DNA from: Acidilobaceae archaeon
GTDB lineage: Archaea > Thermoproteota > Thermoprotei_A > Sulfolobales > Acidilobaceae
NCBI GenBank assembly: GCA_027057815.1
Contig: JALURD010000132.1
Coordinates: 1-11,798 of the forward strand
DNA length: 11,798 nucleotides
Direction: 5' to 3'
A program made the position numbers and the translations under genes. Every line of letters starts with the position of its first letter. Within the stretch, counting starts at the first letter, position 1. The notes beneath the pieces are model-generated. The model did not search any database. It saw nothing but the letters and a program-made list of their open reading frames with translations, and was not told the DNA's origin. Below are positions 6,351-11,798 of this stretch, one piece after another.

Positions 6351-7183
6351 GGGGCTTTCACCCCCCTTAGTAGCTGGGCGACTTTGAGTGCTATTTCACG
6401 GTTACCCGAGGAGATAACCGAGCCTACAGGCTCGACTTTATCAACATCCACATCAAGGATGCTTCCGCCCGGTTTAAGGACTTCCCCACCGCACTCGAGC
6501 GTTATCCCATAAGCGGCTGCTATGTCGACATTCCTTAGCCTACTACGGATATCTATGAACACCAAGCCTCTGCCTATCGCTGCATAAGCCATTTCAAGAG
6601 CTGCGCTGCCAAGGCTCCTCACTTTAGGTCTACCTAGCTCTTGGAACGCCTTCGCTACAGCCTCTAGAGCATCACGGCTCTCCATGTATACATACATTAT
6701 TCTAGACGGGTTTTCGGGCCTTCCTATGTGAGTGCCTCCTAAGAAGCATCCAAACCCTCTAGCATACGATATTGGTGAGCCGTAGAATACAGGCTGCACT
6801 ACACCAGCAAGCAGGCCATTCCTTAGAGTCGCGCCGCGCCTAACTAGCGCCAGGGAAACAGATGCCCATGATATACATGTGCTATAGTTAGAACTGCCAT
6901 CAAGCGGGTCCACTAGAACCACATATTCTTCGTCTCCAAGTACTATCTTCCCAGCCTCTTCGCTCACTACAACGCCCCTGAATCCCTCGGCTTTTAAAGC
7001 ATCGATTATGTAGGCCTCAGATTCAACATCGGCTCTTATAGCTTCTCCGCCAACTTTAGCTACATACTCTGCTCTACAGGCATTGTCCCTCAATAGACCG
7101 GCAGCCTCCCCCGCTATCCTTAGTAATAGTTTCCTCCAATCATCAAGCTCCTTTGACGTCAATGCTCTCCCCGGGTTGCCCAT
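6347..7183 (-). CDS. Inositol monophosphatase family sugar phosphatase (IMPase, possibly also FBPase)
   Basis: This is a Mg-dependent phosphatase of the inositol monophosphatase/fructose-1,6-bisphosphatase family. From the chosen start it has 278 residues, close to archaeal members. Metal-binding motifs are visible: SEE at 74-76, DPLDGSSN at 92-99, and VDIAAAYG near 219-226 with Asp220, which corresponds to the usual WDxAA site; the Trp is replaced by Val. RSLGSAALEMAY lies between them, as expected. Archaeal relatives act on inositol 1-phosphate, for lipids or compatible solutes, and some also on fructose bisphosphate; sequence alone does not decide. The reading frame is open to 7300, but that would run past the start of the divergent signal peptidase gene and add 39 non-family residues. 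ATG 7183 is preferred, ATG 7198 is possible. It is the first gene of a two-gene operon with acyP. Confidence 0.88.
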   Translation of the reverse strand: MGNPGRALTSKELDDWRKLLLRIAGEAAGLLRDNACRAEYVAKVGGEAIRADVESEAYIIDALKAEGFRGVVVSEEAGKIVLGDEEYVVLVDPLDGSSNYSTCISWASVSLALVRRGATLRNGLLAGVVQPVFYGSPISYARGFGCFLGGTHIGRPENPSRIMYVYMESRDALEAVAKAFQELGRPKVRSLGSAALEMAYAAIGRGLVFIDIRSRLRNVDIAAAYGITLECGGEVLKPGGSILDVDVDKVEPVGSVISSGNREIALKVAQLLRGVKAP

Positions 7184-7230
7184 AAATGGGGGACCCATGC
7201 ATTTTAGCCTAGACGGTACTGGAGTGCTAA

Positions 7231-7253
7231 CCTGTAATAAGTCTACTATAGAC
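7231..7253. promoter_or_regulatory. Shared divergent promoter region (phosphatase operon / signal peptidase)
   Basis: CTACTATAG (7243-7251) reads as a TATA-like box on the plus strand. It is centred about 25 bases before TTG 7273, suggesting a nearly leaderless signal peptidase mRNA. Because it is close to palindromic, it also reads CTATAGTAG on the minus strand. A second minus-strand candidate, TTATTACAGG (7231-7240), would start the phosphatase mRNA near 7211. The two genes probably compete for or share transcription factors here. Confidence 0.4.
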
Positions 7254-7272
7254 AACGCTGGGGTGCTCCACA

Positions 7273-7779
7273 TTGACAAATCGAAAGTCTGTAAGCGCAC
7301 GGGATCTCATTTTAGCTATAATATTATTAGTAATTATATCCATGCCTTTATGGGTTAAACCCGTCTTGGGGATCCCGAGCATTTTTGCTGTAGTAGAAGG
7401 CCATAGCATGGAGCCTATCCTTCACACAGGCGACTTAGTGCTTCTTCTGCCCAAAAAGCCTGAGGACATTCATGTAGGTGATATAGTAGTCTATAGAAAG
7501 TACGATAGCTACGTCATTCATAGAGTCGTCTATATCTACAAGGATGACGGTAGATACTGCTACGTCACATGGGGCGACAATAGACTGACTAACAAGGTTC
7601 CAGATTTTGGGAACCCCAGCTTATGCCACTCGGTCACCTTCATAGACCCATATACGGGTAAGAGGGCTACAGCGAATGGTATACCCTACTCGAGCATTGT
7701 AGGAGTAGCAGTTACCGTTGACGGCTATGTAGTCAAGATACCTTATATAGGCTCGATTACTTTAGCCCTGAGGAGATAA
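7273..7779 (+). CDS. Signal peptidase I, archaeal/ER type (S26B)
   Basis: Signal peptidase removes N-terminal signal peptides from secreted proteins on the outer face of the membrane. The protein has 168 residues with a single N-terminal membrane anchor (about 12-33). EGHSMEPILHTGDLV (42-56) contains catalytic Ser45, in the usual SMxP motif. GDIVVYR then YVIHRV places His83, which substitutes for the bacterial Lys and marks the S26B type. TWGDN (99-103) carries the conserved Asp102. The start is TTG 7273, with GGGGTG in 7260-7266 upstream and a TATA-like box at 7243-7251; the next Met would cut into the anchor. The 3' end overlaps the convergent topoisomerase gene by 23 bases. Confidence 0.92.
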   Translation: MTNRKSVSARDLILAIILLVIISMPLWVKPVLGIPSIFAVVEGHSMEPILHTGDLVLLLPKKPEDIHVGDIVVYRKYDSYVIHRVVYIYKDDGRYCYVTWGDNRLTNKVPDFGNPSLCHSVTFIDPYTGKRATANGIPYSSIVGVAVTVDGYVVKIPYIGSITLALRR

Positions 7780-9853
7780 TAGACATTAACCTTGGATCCT
7801 TGACCGCCGTTTTAGCAACCTCAATTATCCAGGCTCCAGCGTGGCTTCTCCGCGCTGCTAGCTTCTCCACAACTTCTTCTGGGGTCACACTAAGCTTAGA
7901 AGCTATTACTGGTACCTTCGACGCAAGCCTGCGTACAGCCTCAGCGTGCCTTTCACATAACAGGTATCCTTTGATTTCGTATTCGGCATAACGACCACAG
8001 ACCCTACAAGTACTTGTTGGTGTCGAGTATCCCAGCGTCAAGGCTAATCTTTCTCCTACTAGGTCGAGCCTTTCCTTGAATGAATCAATAAGTGCTCCGA
8101 TAGCCCTTTTAGCGTCTTCAATAACCTCAGCTCTGCTCTTTTTCCTTAAACGTATGTCCTCCAGCATCCTCTCGAACTTCCTAGTGAGGTCGGGCGTCGA
8201 GAGGTCTGGGAATAGATTTTCAATTATAGCCGCAACAACTTCTCCTAAGTCGGTTACTATAACCTTGCCTCCCCTTGCATCCAAGTAGCCTCTCTTAAAT
8301 AATGTCTCTATTATCCTAGCTCTAGTCCCTTCTGTTCCTATATTAACCCGCTCCATCCACTTGAGCAGGTCTATCTTAGATAATCGCGTCGACGGTGAAG
8401 TATAGTACGTCTTAAACCCTGCAGCAACTACTTTCAACACGCCTCCCCTGGGAGGTGCAGGAATCGGGTCTTCCTGAGGCTTCAGGTAGGGATAGTAGCG
8501 GTACCAGCCTTCATCTATTACCCTCGTCCCAACAGCTTTGTATTTGCGGCCACCTGAGTCGACTGCTACTACTGTGTTCTTTGCTAGGACGGCTTCTCGG
8601 GCAAAGGCTGCTAGGAACCTTCTAACGACTAAATCGTATATTCTCATATGGTCCCTATCAAGGGTCTTAGGCGGCTTTTGGCCTGTAGGATGGATGGCTG
8701 GATGCGCGGGGTCCTCTTTAATGCCCTGAACAGGGCGCAGAAGGCCTCTTGTCTCTTGTAGGAGTCTTGCGGCAAGTGCTCCATGGAGCGGTGATGCAGT
8801 GAGCGACCTAATTATCGACCCATAATCTATGGTTGGGGGCAGTTTCTGGCTATTCGTTCTCGGATAGCTTATCAAAGCGTCAAGGTAGAGGTCCTCTGCT
8901 AGCTGCTGCGTTCTCGAGGGAGAGTACCCGTAGAGCCTTGAAGCCTCGGCCTGTAGATCGCCCAGGTTAAAGGCTGGCGGCGGTCTAACCCTAAATATCT
9001 CAGACTTCGAGTCGAGAACCCTCAAACGACCCGTAACTCTAAGAGTCTTAACTATCTTCTCGGCTTCGGCGCGCGAGCGCGGCTGCGGCTCGACAAGAGT
9101 AAGCTTAAACCTCTCCCCCCTCCACTCTGCTTCAACCCATACGGTAAACCTAGGCTCAGGCACGTGAAGATTGAGCTCTCTCCATCTCCTAACGGCCTCC
9201 ACCAGAGTTGGGCTTTGAACTCTTCCAGCAGACAGGATTACTCTTCTGCCAGACACCTTGCGGATAGCGTCCATGAGCGCTCTTGACACGTTTATACCCC
9301 ATAGCCAGTCTAGTTCGTGCCTGGCCATGCCTGCCTCGACCATTTCCAAGTCGAGGGGTTCAAGGCGGGAGAACGCTCTCCGCAACTCTACGGGCGAGAG
9401 GCTTGAGAATTTCATCCTTCTAGCCTTTCTTACATCACCCAGGTTGAGTATAATCATGTATCCTATCACAGACCCTTCTATGTCGTAGTCGCACGCATTA
9501 ACGTAGAGTATAGAGCCCGGTAGCACGTGCCTCAGCGCTTGATAAAACTTGTAGAGGTAGCGGGATCCCTCCTCAAACTCCCATATAGGACTCCATTCCA
9601 GGTCGAATACTGGGTACCCCCTACTCCTGGAATACGGCCCGTAGAGATGCCCGGCGCTGGGCGCAACTACAACCCACAACCCATTATGCCTCACAATCCA
9701 TATAGGGACCCCGTTAACACTACACTTAACGGGCTTGCCTAGAGCCCAAGCTATCTTTTCAGCCGCCTTGGGCTTCTCAGCCACTACAGCGATCCTCCTC
9801 TCCGGAAGCCAGCACCTTCTCGACTTTACCTTTCTCACACGCAATCCCGGCAT
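7757..9853 (-). CDS. topA: Archaeal DNA topoisomerase, type IA (TopA / topoisomerase III)
   Basis: This enzyme nicks one strand through a tyrosyl-5'-phosphate link, relaxing negative supercoils or decatenating DNA. With the chosen start it has 698 residues. The Toprim domain opens with VVAEKPKAAEK (catalytic Glu26) and continues to CDYDIEG (121-127) with Asp122, Asp124 and Glu126 for metal. SAGRVQSPTL (208-217) is a core motif. DALISYPRTNS contains catalytic Tyr330. HPAIHPTG (384-391) and NIGTEGTRARII (504-515) follow. A C-terminal Cx2C...Cx2H zinc site uses Cys616, Cys619, Cys633 and His636. It lacks a helicase domain, so it is not reverse gyrase. The frame stays open upstream to 9976, but those 41 residues are low-complexity and come from the structured GC-rich block. 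ATG 9853 follows a GAGG site by 8 bases. It converges on the signal peptidase gene. Confidence 0.93.
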   Translation of the reverse strand: MPGLRVRKVKSRRCWLPERRIAVVAEKPKAAEKIAWALGKPVKCSVNGVPIWIVRHNGLWVVVAPSAGHLYGPYSRSRGYPVFDLEWSPIWEFEEGSRYLYKFYQALRHVLPGSILYVNACDYDIEGSVIGYMIILNLGDVRKARRMKFSSLSPVELRRAFSRLEPLDLEMVEAGMARHELDWLWGINVSRALMDAIRKVSGRRVILSAGRVQSPTLVEAVRRWRELNLHVPEPRFTVWVEAEWRGERFKLTLVEPQPRSRAEAEKIVKTLRVTGRLRVLDSKSEIFRVRPPPAFNLGDLQAEASRLYGYSPSRTQQLAEDLYLDALISYPRTNSQKLPPTIDYGSIIRSLTASPLHGALAARLLQETRGLLRPVQGIKEDPAHPAIHPTGQKPPKTLDRDHMRIYDLVVRRFLAAFAREAVLAKNTVVAVDSGGRKYKAVGTRVIDEGWYRYYPYLKPQEDPIPAPPRGGVLKVVAAGFKTYYTSPSTRLSKIDLLKWMERVNIGTEGTRARIIETLFKRGYLDARGGKVIVTDLGEVVAAIIENLFPDLSTPDLTRKFERMLEDIRLRKKSRAEVIEDAKRAIGALIDSFKERLDLVGERLALTLGYSTPTSTCRVCGRYAEYEIKGYLLCERHAEAVRRLASKVPVIASKLSVTPEEVVEKLAARRSHAGAWIIEVAKTAVKDPRLMSIISSGLK

Positions 9854-9860
9854 CCACCCA

Positions 9861-9873
9861 GCCTCAAGGAGGC
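9861..9873 (-). promoter_or_regulatory. Small hairpin covering the topoisomerase ribosome binding site
   Basis: On the minus strand GCCTC (9873-9869) can pair with GAGGC (9865-9861) around a 3-base loop. The GAGG in the right arm is the presumed ribosome binding site for ATG 9853. Five G/C-rich pairs may be marginal at growth temperatures near 100 °C, so control by folding is only a suggestion. Confidence 0.35.
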
Positions 9874-9883
9874 CGCTAGGCCA

Positions 9884-10000
9884 GCCCCAGGACCGCCCCC
9901 GAGGAGTCGGCAGCGCCAGCCCAACGCCCATCGCCACCCCCCGAGGGGGCGGCGTGGCGCCGAGATCGGTCCCCACACCCCCATGGGCGGTCCTGGGGCC
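9884..10000 (-). ncRNA. Candidate structured RNA or topoisomerase mRNA leader
   Basis: This block is far richer in G+C than its surroundings: 95 of 120 bases over 9881-10000. In hyperthermophiles such islands usually mark structured RNA. 9884-9898 pairs perfectly with 9985-9999 (15 bp). Inside, 9911-9918 pairs with 9955-9962 (8 bp), and directly stacked on it 9932-9941 pairs with 9945-9954 (10 bp). One pair in each inner stem is G·U if the minus strand is transcribed but A×C if the plus strand is, which points to the minus strand. A TATA-like box (10020-10034, minus) would start transcription about position 10001, right at the closing stem. I see no 5S rRNA, tRNA, SRP RNA, RNase P or box C/D signature. 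It is either an independent RNA of about 120 bases or the leader of topA, whose ATG is 130 bases downstream of the stem's 3' strand start region. Confidence 0.6.
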
Positions 10001-10019
10001 ACTTCTGCGGTTAGCGATG

Positions 10020-10034
10020 TGACCTTATTTTCCG
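10020..10034 (-). promoter_or_regulatory. BRE/TATA-like box for the structured RNA and topoisomerase gene
   Basis: On the minus strand this reads CCGGAAAATAAGGTC: a CCGGAAA-like BRE merging into AAAATAAG. Its centre is about 27 bases from position 10001, where the long closing stem of the GC-rich block begins. Read on the plus strand, CCTTATTTT could serve the AsnC-domain gene with a start near 10052, so the site may work both ways. Confidence 0.45.
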
Positions 10035-10092
10035 GTGAGGGATTTAGCTGTGTACGCGAGTAGCTCGGGCAAATGTAGGGCTGGTGAATGCC

Positions 10093-10326
10093 ATGGGTAT
10101 AACGGCGTTTGTCCTGGTGATAACCGACGTTGGAGAGGAGAAGAAGGTAGTGGAGAGGGTTAAAGCCGAGTTTAGCGAGTACGTGAAAGAGGCCTGGATT
10201 ACCTACGGCGAGTATGACGCCTTAATAAAAGTGGAAGTGCCCAACATGATTAAACTAGACGAGGTCGTCACAGGTATCAGGAAGGTAAGGGGTGTTAGGA
10301 GGACTACCACTCTCATAGCTGCCTAG
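10093..10326 (+). CDS. Stand-alone Lrp/AsnC ligand-binding (RAM) domain protein
   Basis: The 77-residue protein is a single alpha/beta RAM domain: a first strand GITAFVLVITDVG, a helix (KKVVERVKAEF), strands around EAWITYGEYDALIKVEV, a second helix, and the closing strand RTTTLIA. The DNA-binding helix-turn-helix of full Lrp/AsnC regulators is absent. Such small proteins are common in archaea. They form dimers or octamers, bind amino acids in some cases, and may modulate full-length Lrp proteins or enzymes. ATG 10093 has GGTGA at 10083-10087 close upstream; GTG 10084 is an in-frame alternative adding three residues. The 3' end overlaps pelota by 14 bases. Ligand and partner are unknown. Confidence 0.85.
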   Translation: MGITAFVLVITDVGEEKKVVERVKAEFSEYVKEAWITYGEYDALIKVEVPNMIKLDEVVTGIRKVRGVRRTTTLIAA

Positions 10327-11386
10327 CGTCTGCTGGGAGAGGGTAGCGCAGTACTGCAACCGCCCCGCCTAGTCGTGAGACCTTTTCCCCTACTGGGCTG
10401 TCGGGCGGGACTAAGTATACACGGGCACGCGTTCTTTCCCCCCACTCTAAGATATCCAATGTTAATCCACGCTCTTGATCGTCGAGAGAGTAGAGCTTAT
10501 CGCTGACGAGTATAACAGAGTCGGCAGCACCAAGCTTGACGGCCGCAGCCACCTCATTCAAGGTGTATGCTACCATATCCGGGTTTCTTGCAAGAAGGCG
10601 CATTGCCTCTTCTAGCACCTTCTCTGCTTCGACTACTGAGTACTCTCTCAGAGCTTCGGCAACTTTAGGCCTCCTGATAGCCTCTTCAACACCCGCCCTA
10701 CCACCCATACTGGCATCATCAATAAACACCTTGAGGTTTGGAGCGGATTCTCGAAGTTTTTCCGCAACTAGCTTCTTAGGCTCGCCTGGGCCAACTACTA
10801 TAGCTATCCCTACATTTTCTCGTGAAGCCGTTTCAGCTGCCAGCCTAGCTACTTTTGATACATAGGAAGCGAATTCCTGGTCGCGTGATGGCGAGTCTTT
10901 ACCTGGTAGACCTGAGGAACCCTCTACTATCATCTTGAAGCCGTGAGGAGCTATTAGGGCTATACCGAATTCATCGTAGTCTACGGCTACTATTAAAGCT
11001 CTTCCTTGAGGCCCACTAGCCCTTAGTTTGTCAACAACCCACTCAGGCCATCCAGCCTCTCTTTCAATGATAACCTCTTGTCCTGGTGCTATAGTTAGAG
11101 CGTGGTGTTTGCCTTGAACCCCATACTCTTCTGGACCTTCAACTATCACGCCATAAACTCGTAAACGGCCTGTGAAGGGCTGGAATTCAACGTTCTTAAT
11201 CCGTAACTTGACAACCATAGGTCTTCGCTCCTTTTTTCCTCTACCTCCAACTGCTACGTCCCTAGTAGTTTTACCCTTCACAAGGTCTCCGGGTCTAAGT
11301 ATGGATAGAAGGGTCCAGAGGTCTTCATCACCTTCCGGCCTGACTTTAATCTTCCTTAACTTATTGTCTAATACTTCGATTTTCAT
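10313..11386 (-). CDS. pelA: Pelota (Dom34 homologue), ribosome rescue factor
   Basis: Archaeal pelota enters the A site of ribosomes stalled on broken or blocked mRNA. With aEF1A and ABCE1 it splits them, and in archaea aEF1A:pelota replaces the Hbs1 pair. The protein has 357 residues, the normal length. Domain A (1-125) is an Sm-like fold with DLWTLLSILRPGDLVKG at 22-38. Domain B (about 130-260) has VDYDEFGIALI and the GPGEPKK loop (199-205), with no GGQ motif, as expected. Domain C (about 265-357) is eRF1-like with LGAADSVILVSDKL (285-298). The ATG lies 15 bases after the valyl-tRNA synthetase stop, and GTGAGGG over that stop is the likely ribosome binding site, so the two form an operon. 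Confidence 0.95.
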   Translation of the reverse strand: MKIEVLDNKLRKIKVRPEGDEDLWTLLSILRPGDLVKGKTTRDVAVGGRGKKERRPMVVKLRIKNVEFQPFTGRLRVYGVIVEGPEEYGVQGKHHALTIAPGQEVIIEREAGWPEWVVDKLRASGPQGRALIVAVDYDEFGIALIAPHGFKMIVEGSSGLPGKDSPSRDQEFASYVSKVARLAAETASRENVGIAIVVGPGEPKKLVAEKLRESAPNLKVFIDDASMGGRAGVEEAIRRPKVAEALREYSVVEAEKVLEEAMRLLARNPDMVAYTLNEVAAAVKLGAADSVILVSDKLYSLDDQERGLTLDILEWGERTRARVYLVPPDSPVGEKVSRLGGAVAVLRYPLPADARQL

Positions 11387-11401
11387 GACTGCAAGCGTCC
11401 C

Positions 11402-11798
11402 TCACTTAACATAAACTAACTCGCCAACCTTTTCAGCGTTTGACGGAGCCTCCGTGTATGTTTCAATTCTACACTTATGCAAGTCTTCTAGTTCATCTAG
11501 TACTCCAACGACTACTTCAGGCACAAGGACTACTTTATCCTCGATGGGCTCTGATAACTTTAACCCCCTGCTCCTCTTGTAATTCCATATCTCGGAATTC
11601 ACTTTTACGAGCATTCTTGCCAGGTCCGCGAGGCTGCTTCTCTTTTCCCGGCTAATCAAGGGCTCGGGGTACTTCTTGGTATGAACGCTTCCTCCATAAA
11701 GTTCTCTGTGAATCTTGTCGGTCACAAACGGCATTATGGGTGAGAGCGCTATGGTGAGCCGCTCAAGTATGGTGTGGAGGGTCCACCAGGCAGCTTTT
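11402..11798 (-). CDS. valS: Valyl-tRNA synthetase, C-terminal part; runs off the right edge
   Basis: ValRS charges tRNA-Val. Only the last 132 residues are present. They belong to the helical anticodon-binding domain: LHTILERLTIALSPIMPFVT is the class I motif followed by the pattern LYGGSVHTKKYPEP, typical of ValRS (YGxSVHxxxxPE). NSEIWNYKRSRGLKLSEPI is the next conserved helix. The protein ends GELVYVK without the C-terminal coiled coil of bacterial ValRS, as usual for archaea. The frame is open to the window edge, so the Met at 11734 is internal. Leucyl or isoleucyl synthetase is less likely given the YGGSVH and NYKRS segments. Pelota follows 15 bases downstream. Confidence 0.85.
   Translation of the reverse strand, partial: KAAWWTLHTILERLTIALSPIMPFVTDKIHRELYGGSVHTKKYPEPLISREKRSSLADLARMLVKVNSEIWNYKRSRGLKLSEPIEDKVVLVPEVVVGVLDELEDLHKCRIETYTEAPSNAEKVGELVYVK

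Noticed and set aside
7184..7300. Longer N-terminus of the inositol monophosphatase family protein
   Set aside because: It would overlap the start and promoter of the divergent signal peptidase gene and adds residues not typical of the family.
9854..9976. 41-residue N-terminal extension of the topoisomerase
   Set aside because: The frame is open only because the DNA is G+C-rich. The residues are low-complexity Gly/Pro/Arg and precede the point where archaeal TopA normally starts, and the DNA forms the structured element.
9884..10000. 5S rRNA, tRNA, SRP RNA or RNase P RNA
   Set aside because: The size is near 5S rRNA, but there is no GAACxCGGAAGTTAAG core, no T-loop GTTCRA motif, no SRP helix 8 GGAA/AGCAG pattern and no RNase P ACAGAAA or GAGGAAAGTCC motif. 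The 15-bp closing stem is also too long for tRNA or 5S.
9735..10022. Plus-strand reading frame opposite the topoisomerase start
   Set aside because: It is antisense to the Toprim-coding region and the structured block, has no recognisable domain, and its composition follows the G+C content.

Overview
The window looks like a stretch of chromosome from a hyperthermophilic crenarchaeon, most likely of the Desulfurococcales (Pyrodictium/Hyperthermus type). The evidence is the gene set: a thermosome subunit with a Lys/Glu-rich tail ending in KFEF, archaeal RNA polymerase subunit K, pelota, an archaeal type IA topoisomerase, an ER/archaeal-type signal peptidase and a cobalamin-type ribonucleotide reductase. 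Archaeal TATA-like boxes, GTG/TTG starts and GGTG-type ribosome binding sites agree with this. The genus is an inference. I see no CRISPR array, insertion sequence, tRNA or rRNA.

Layout, left to right. (1) The start of a ribonucleotide reductase gene leaves the left edge on the minus strand. (2) A 235-base divergent spacer leads to a zinc-ribbon protein of unknown function. Its 3' end overlaps a convergent gene whose product has the shape of a tRNA 2-thiolation PP-loop enzyme but lacks the ATP-binding signature. (3) A well-formed promoter drives the thermosome gene, followed by a hairpin terminator and a 300-base noncoding stretch. (4) rpoK overlaps a site-2-protease gene. (5) On the minus strand, an inositol-monophosphatase-family gene is coupled by ATGA to an acylphosphatase gene. 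(6) A signal peptidase gene is divergent from these and converges on the type IA topoisomerase gene. (7) The topoisomerase gene is preceded by a very GC-rich, self-complementary block with its own promoter. (8) The right end holds a stand-alone Lrp/AsnC ligand-binding domain, then pelota and the 3' end of valyl-tRNA synthetase in one minus-strand operon.

Most genes are housekeeping: dNTP supply, transcription, translation and its rescue, protein folding, secretion and membrane proteolysis, and DNA topology. They do not form one pathway. The genome is compact, with overlapping 3' ends at three convergent pairs and ATGA or near-abutting junctions within operons.

Two items deserve most attention. 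The first is the GC-rich block at about 9884-10000 (95 of 120 bases G or C over 9881-10000). It has a perfect 15-bp closing stem and internal hairpins that fold better as minus-strand RNA, and it lies about 27 bases downstream of a TATA-like box. It is either an unrecognised small RNA or a structured leader of the topoisomerase mRNA. The second is the PP-loop pseudoenzyme candidate at 1609-2469.
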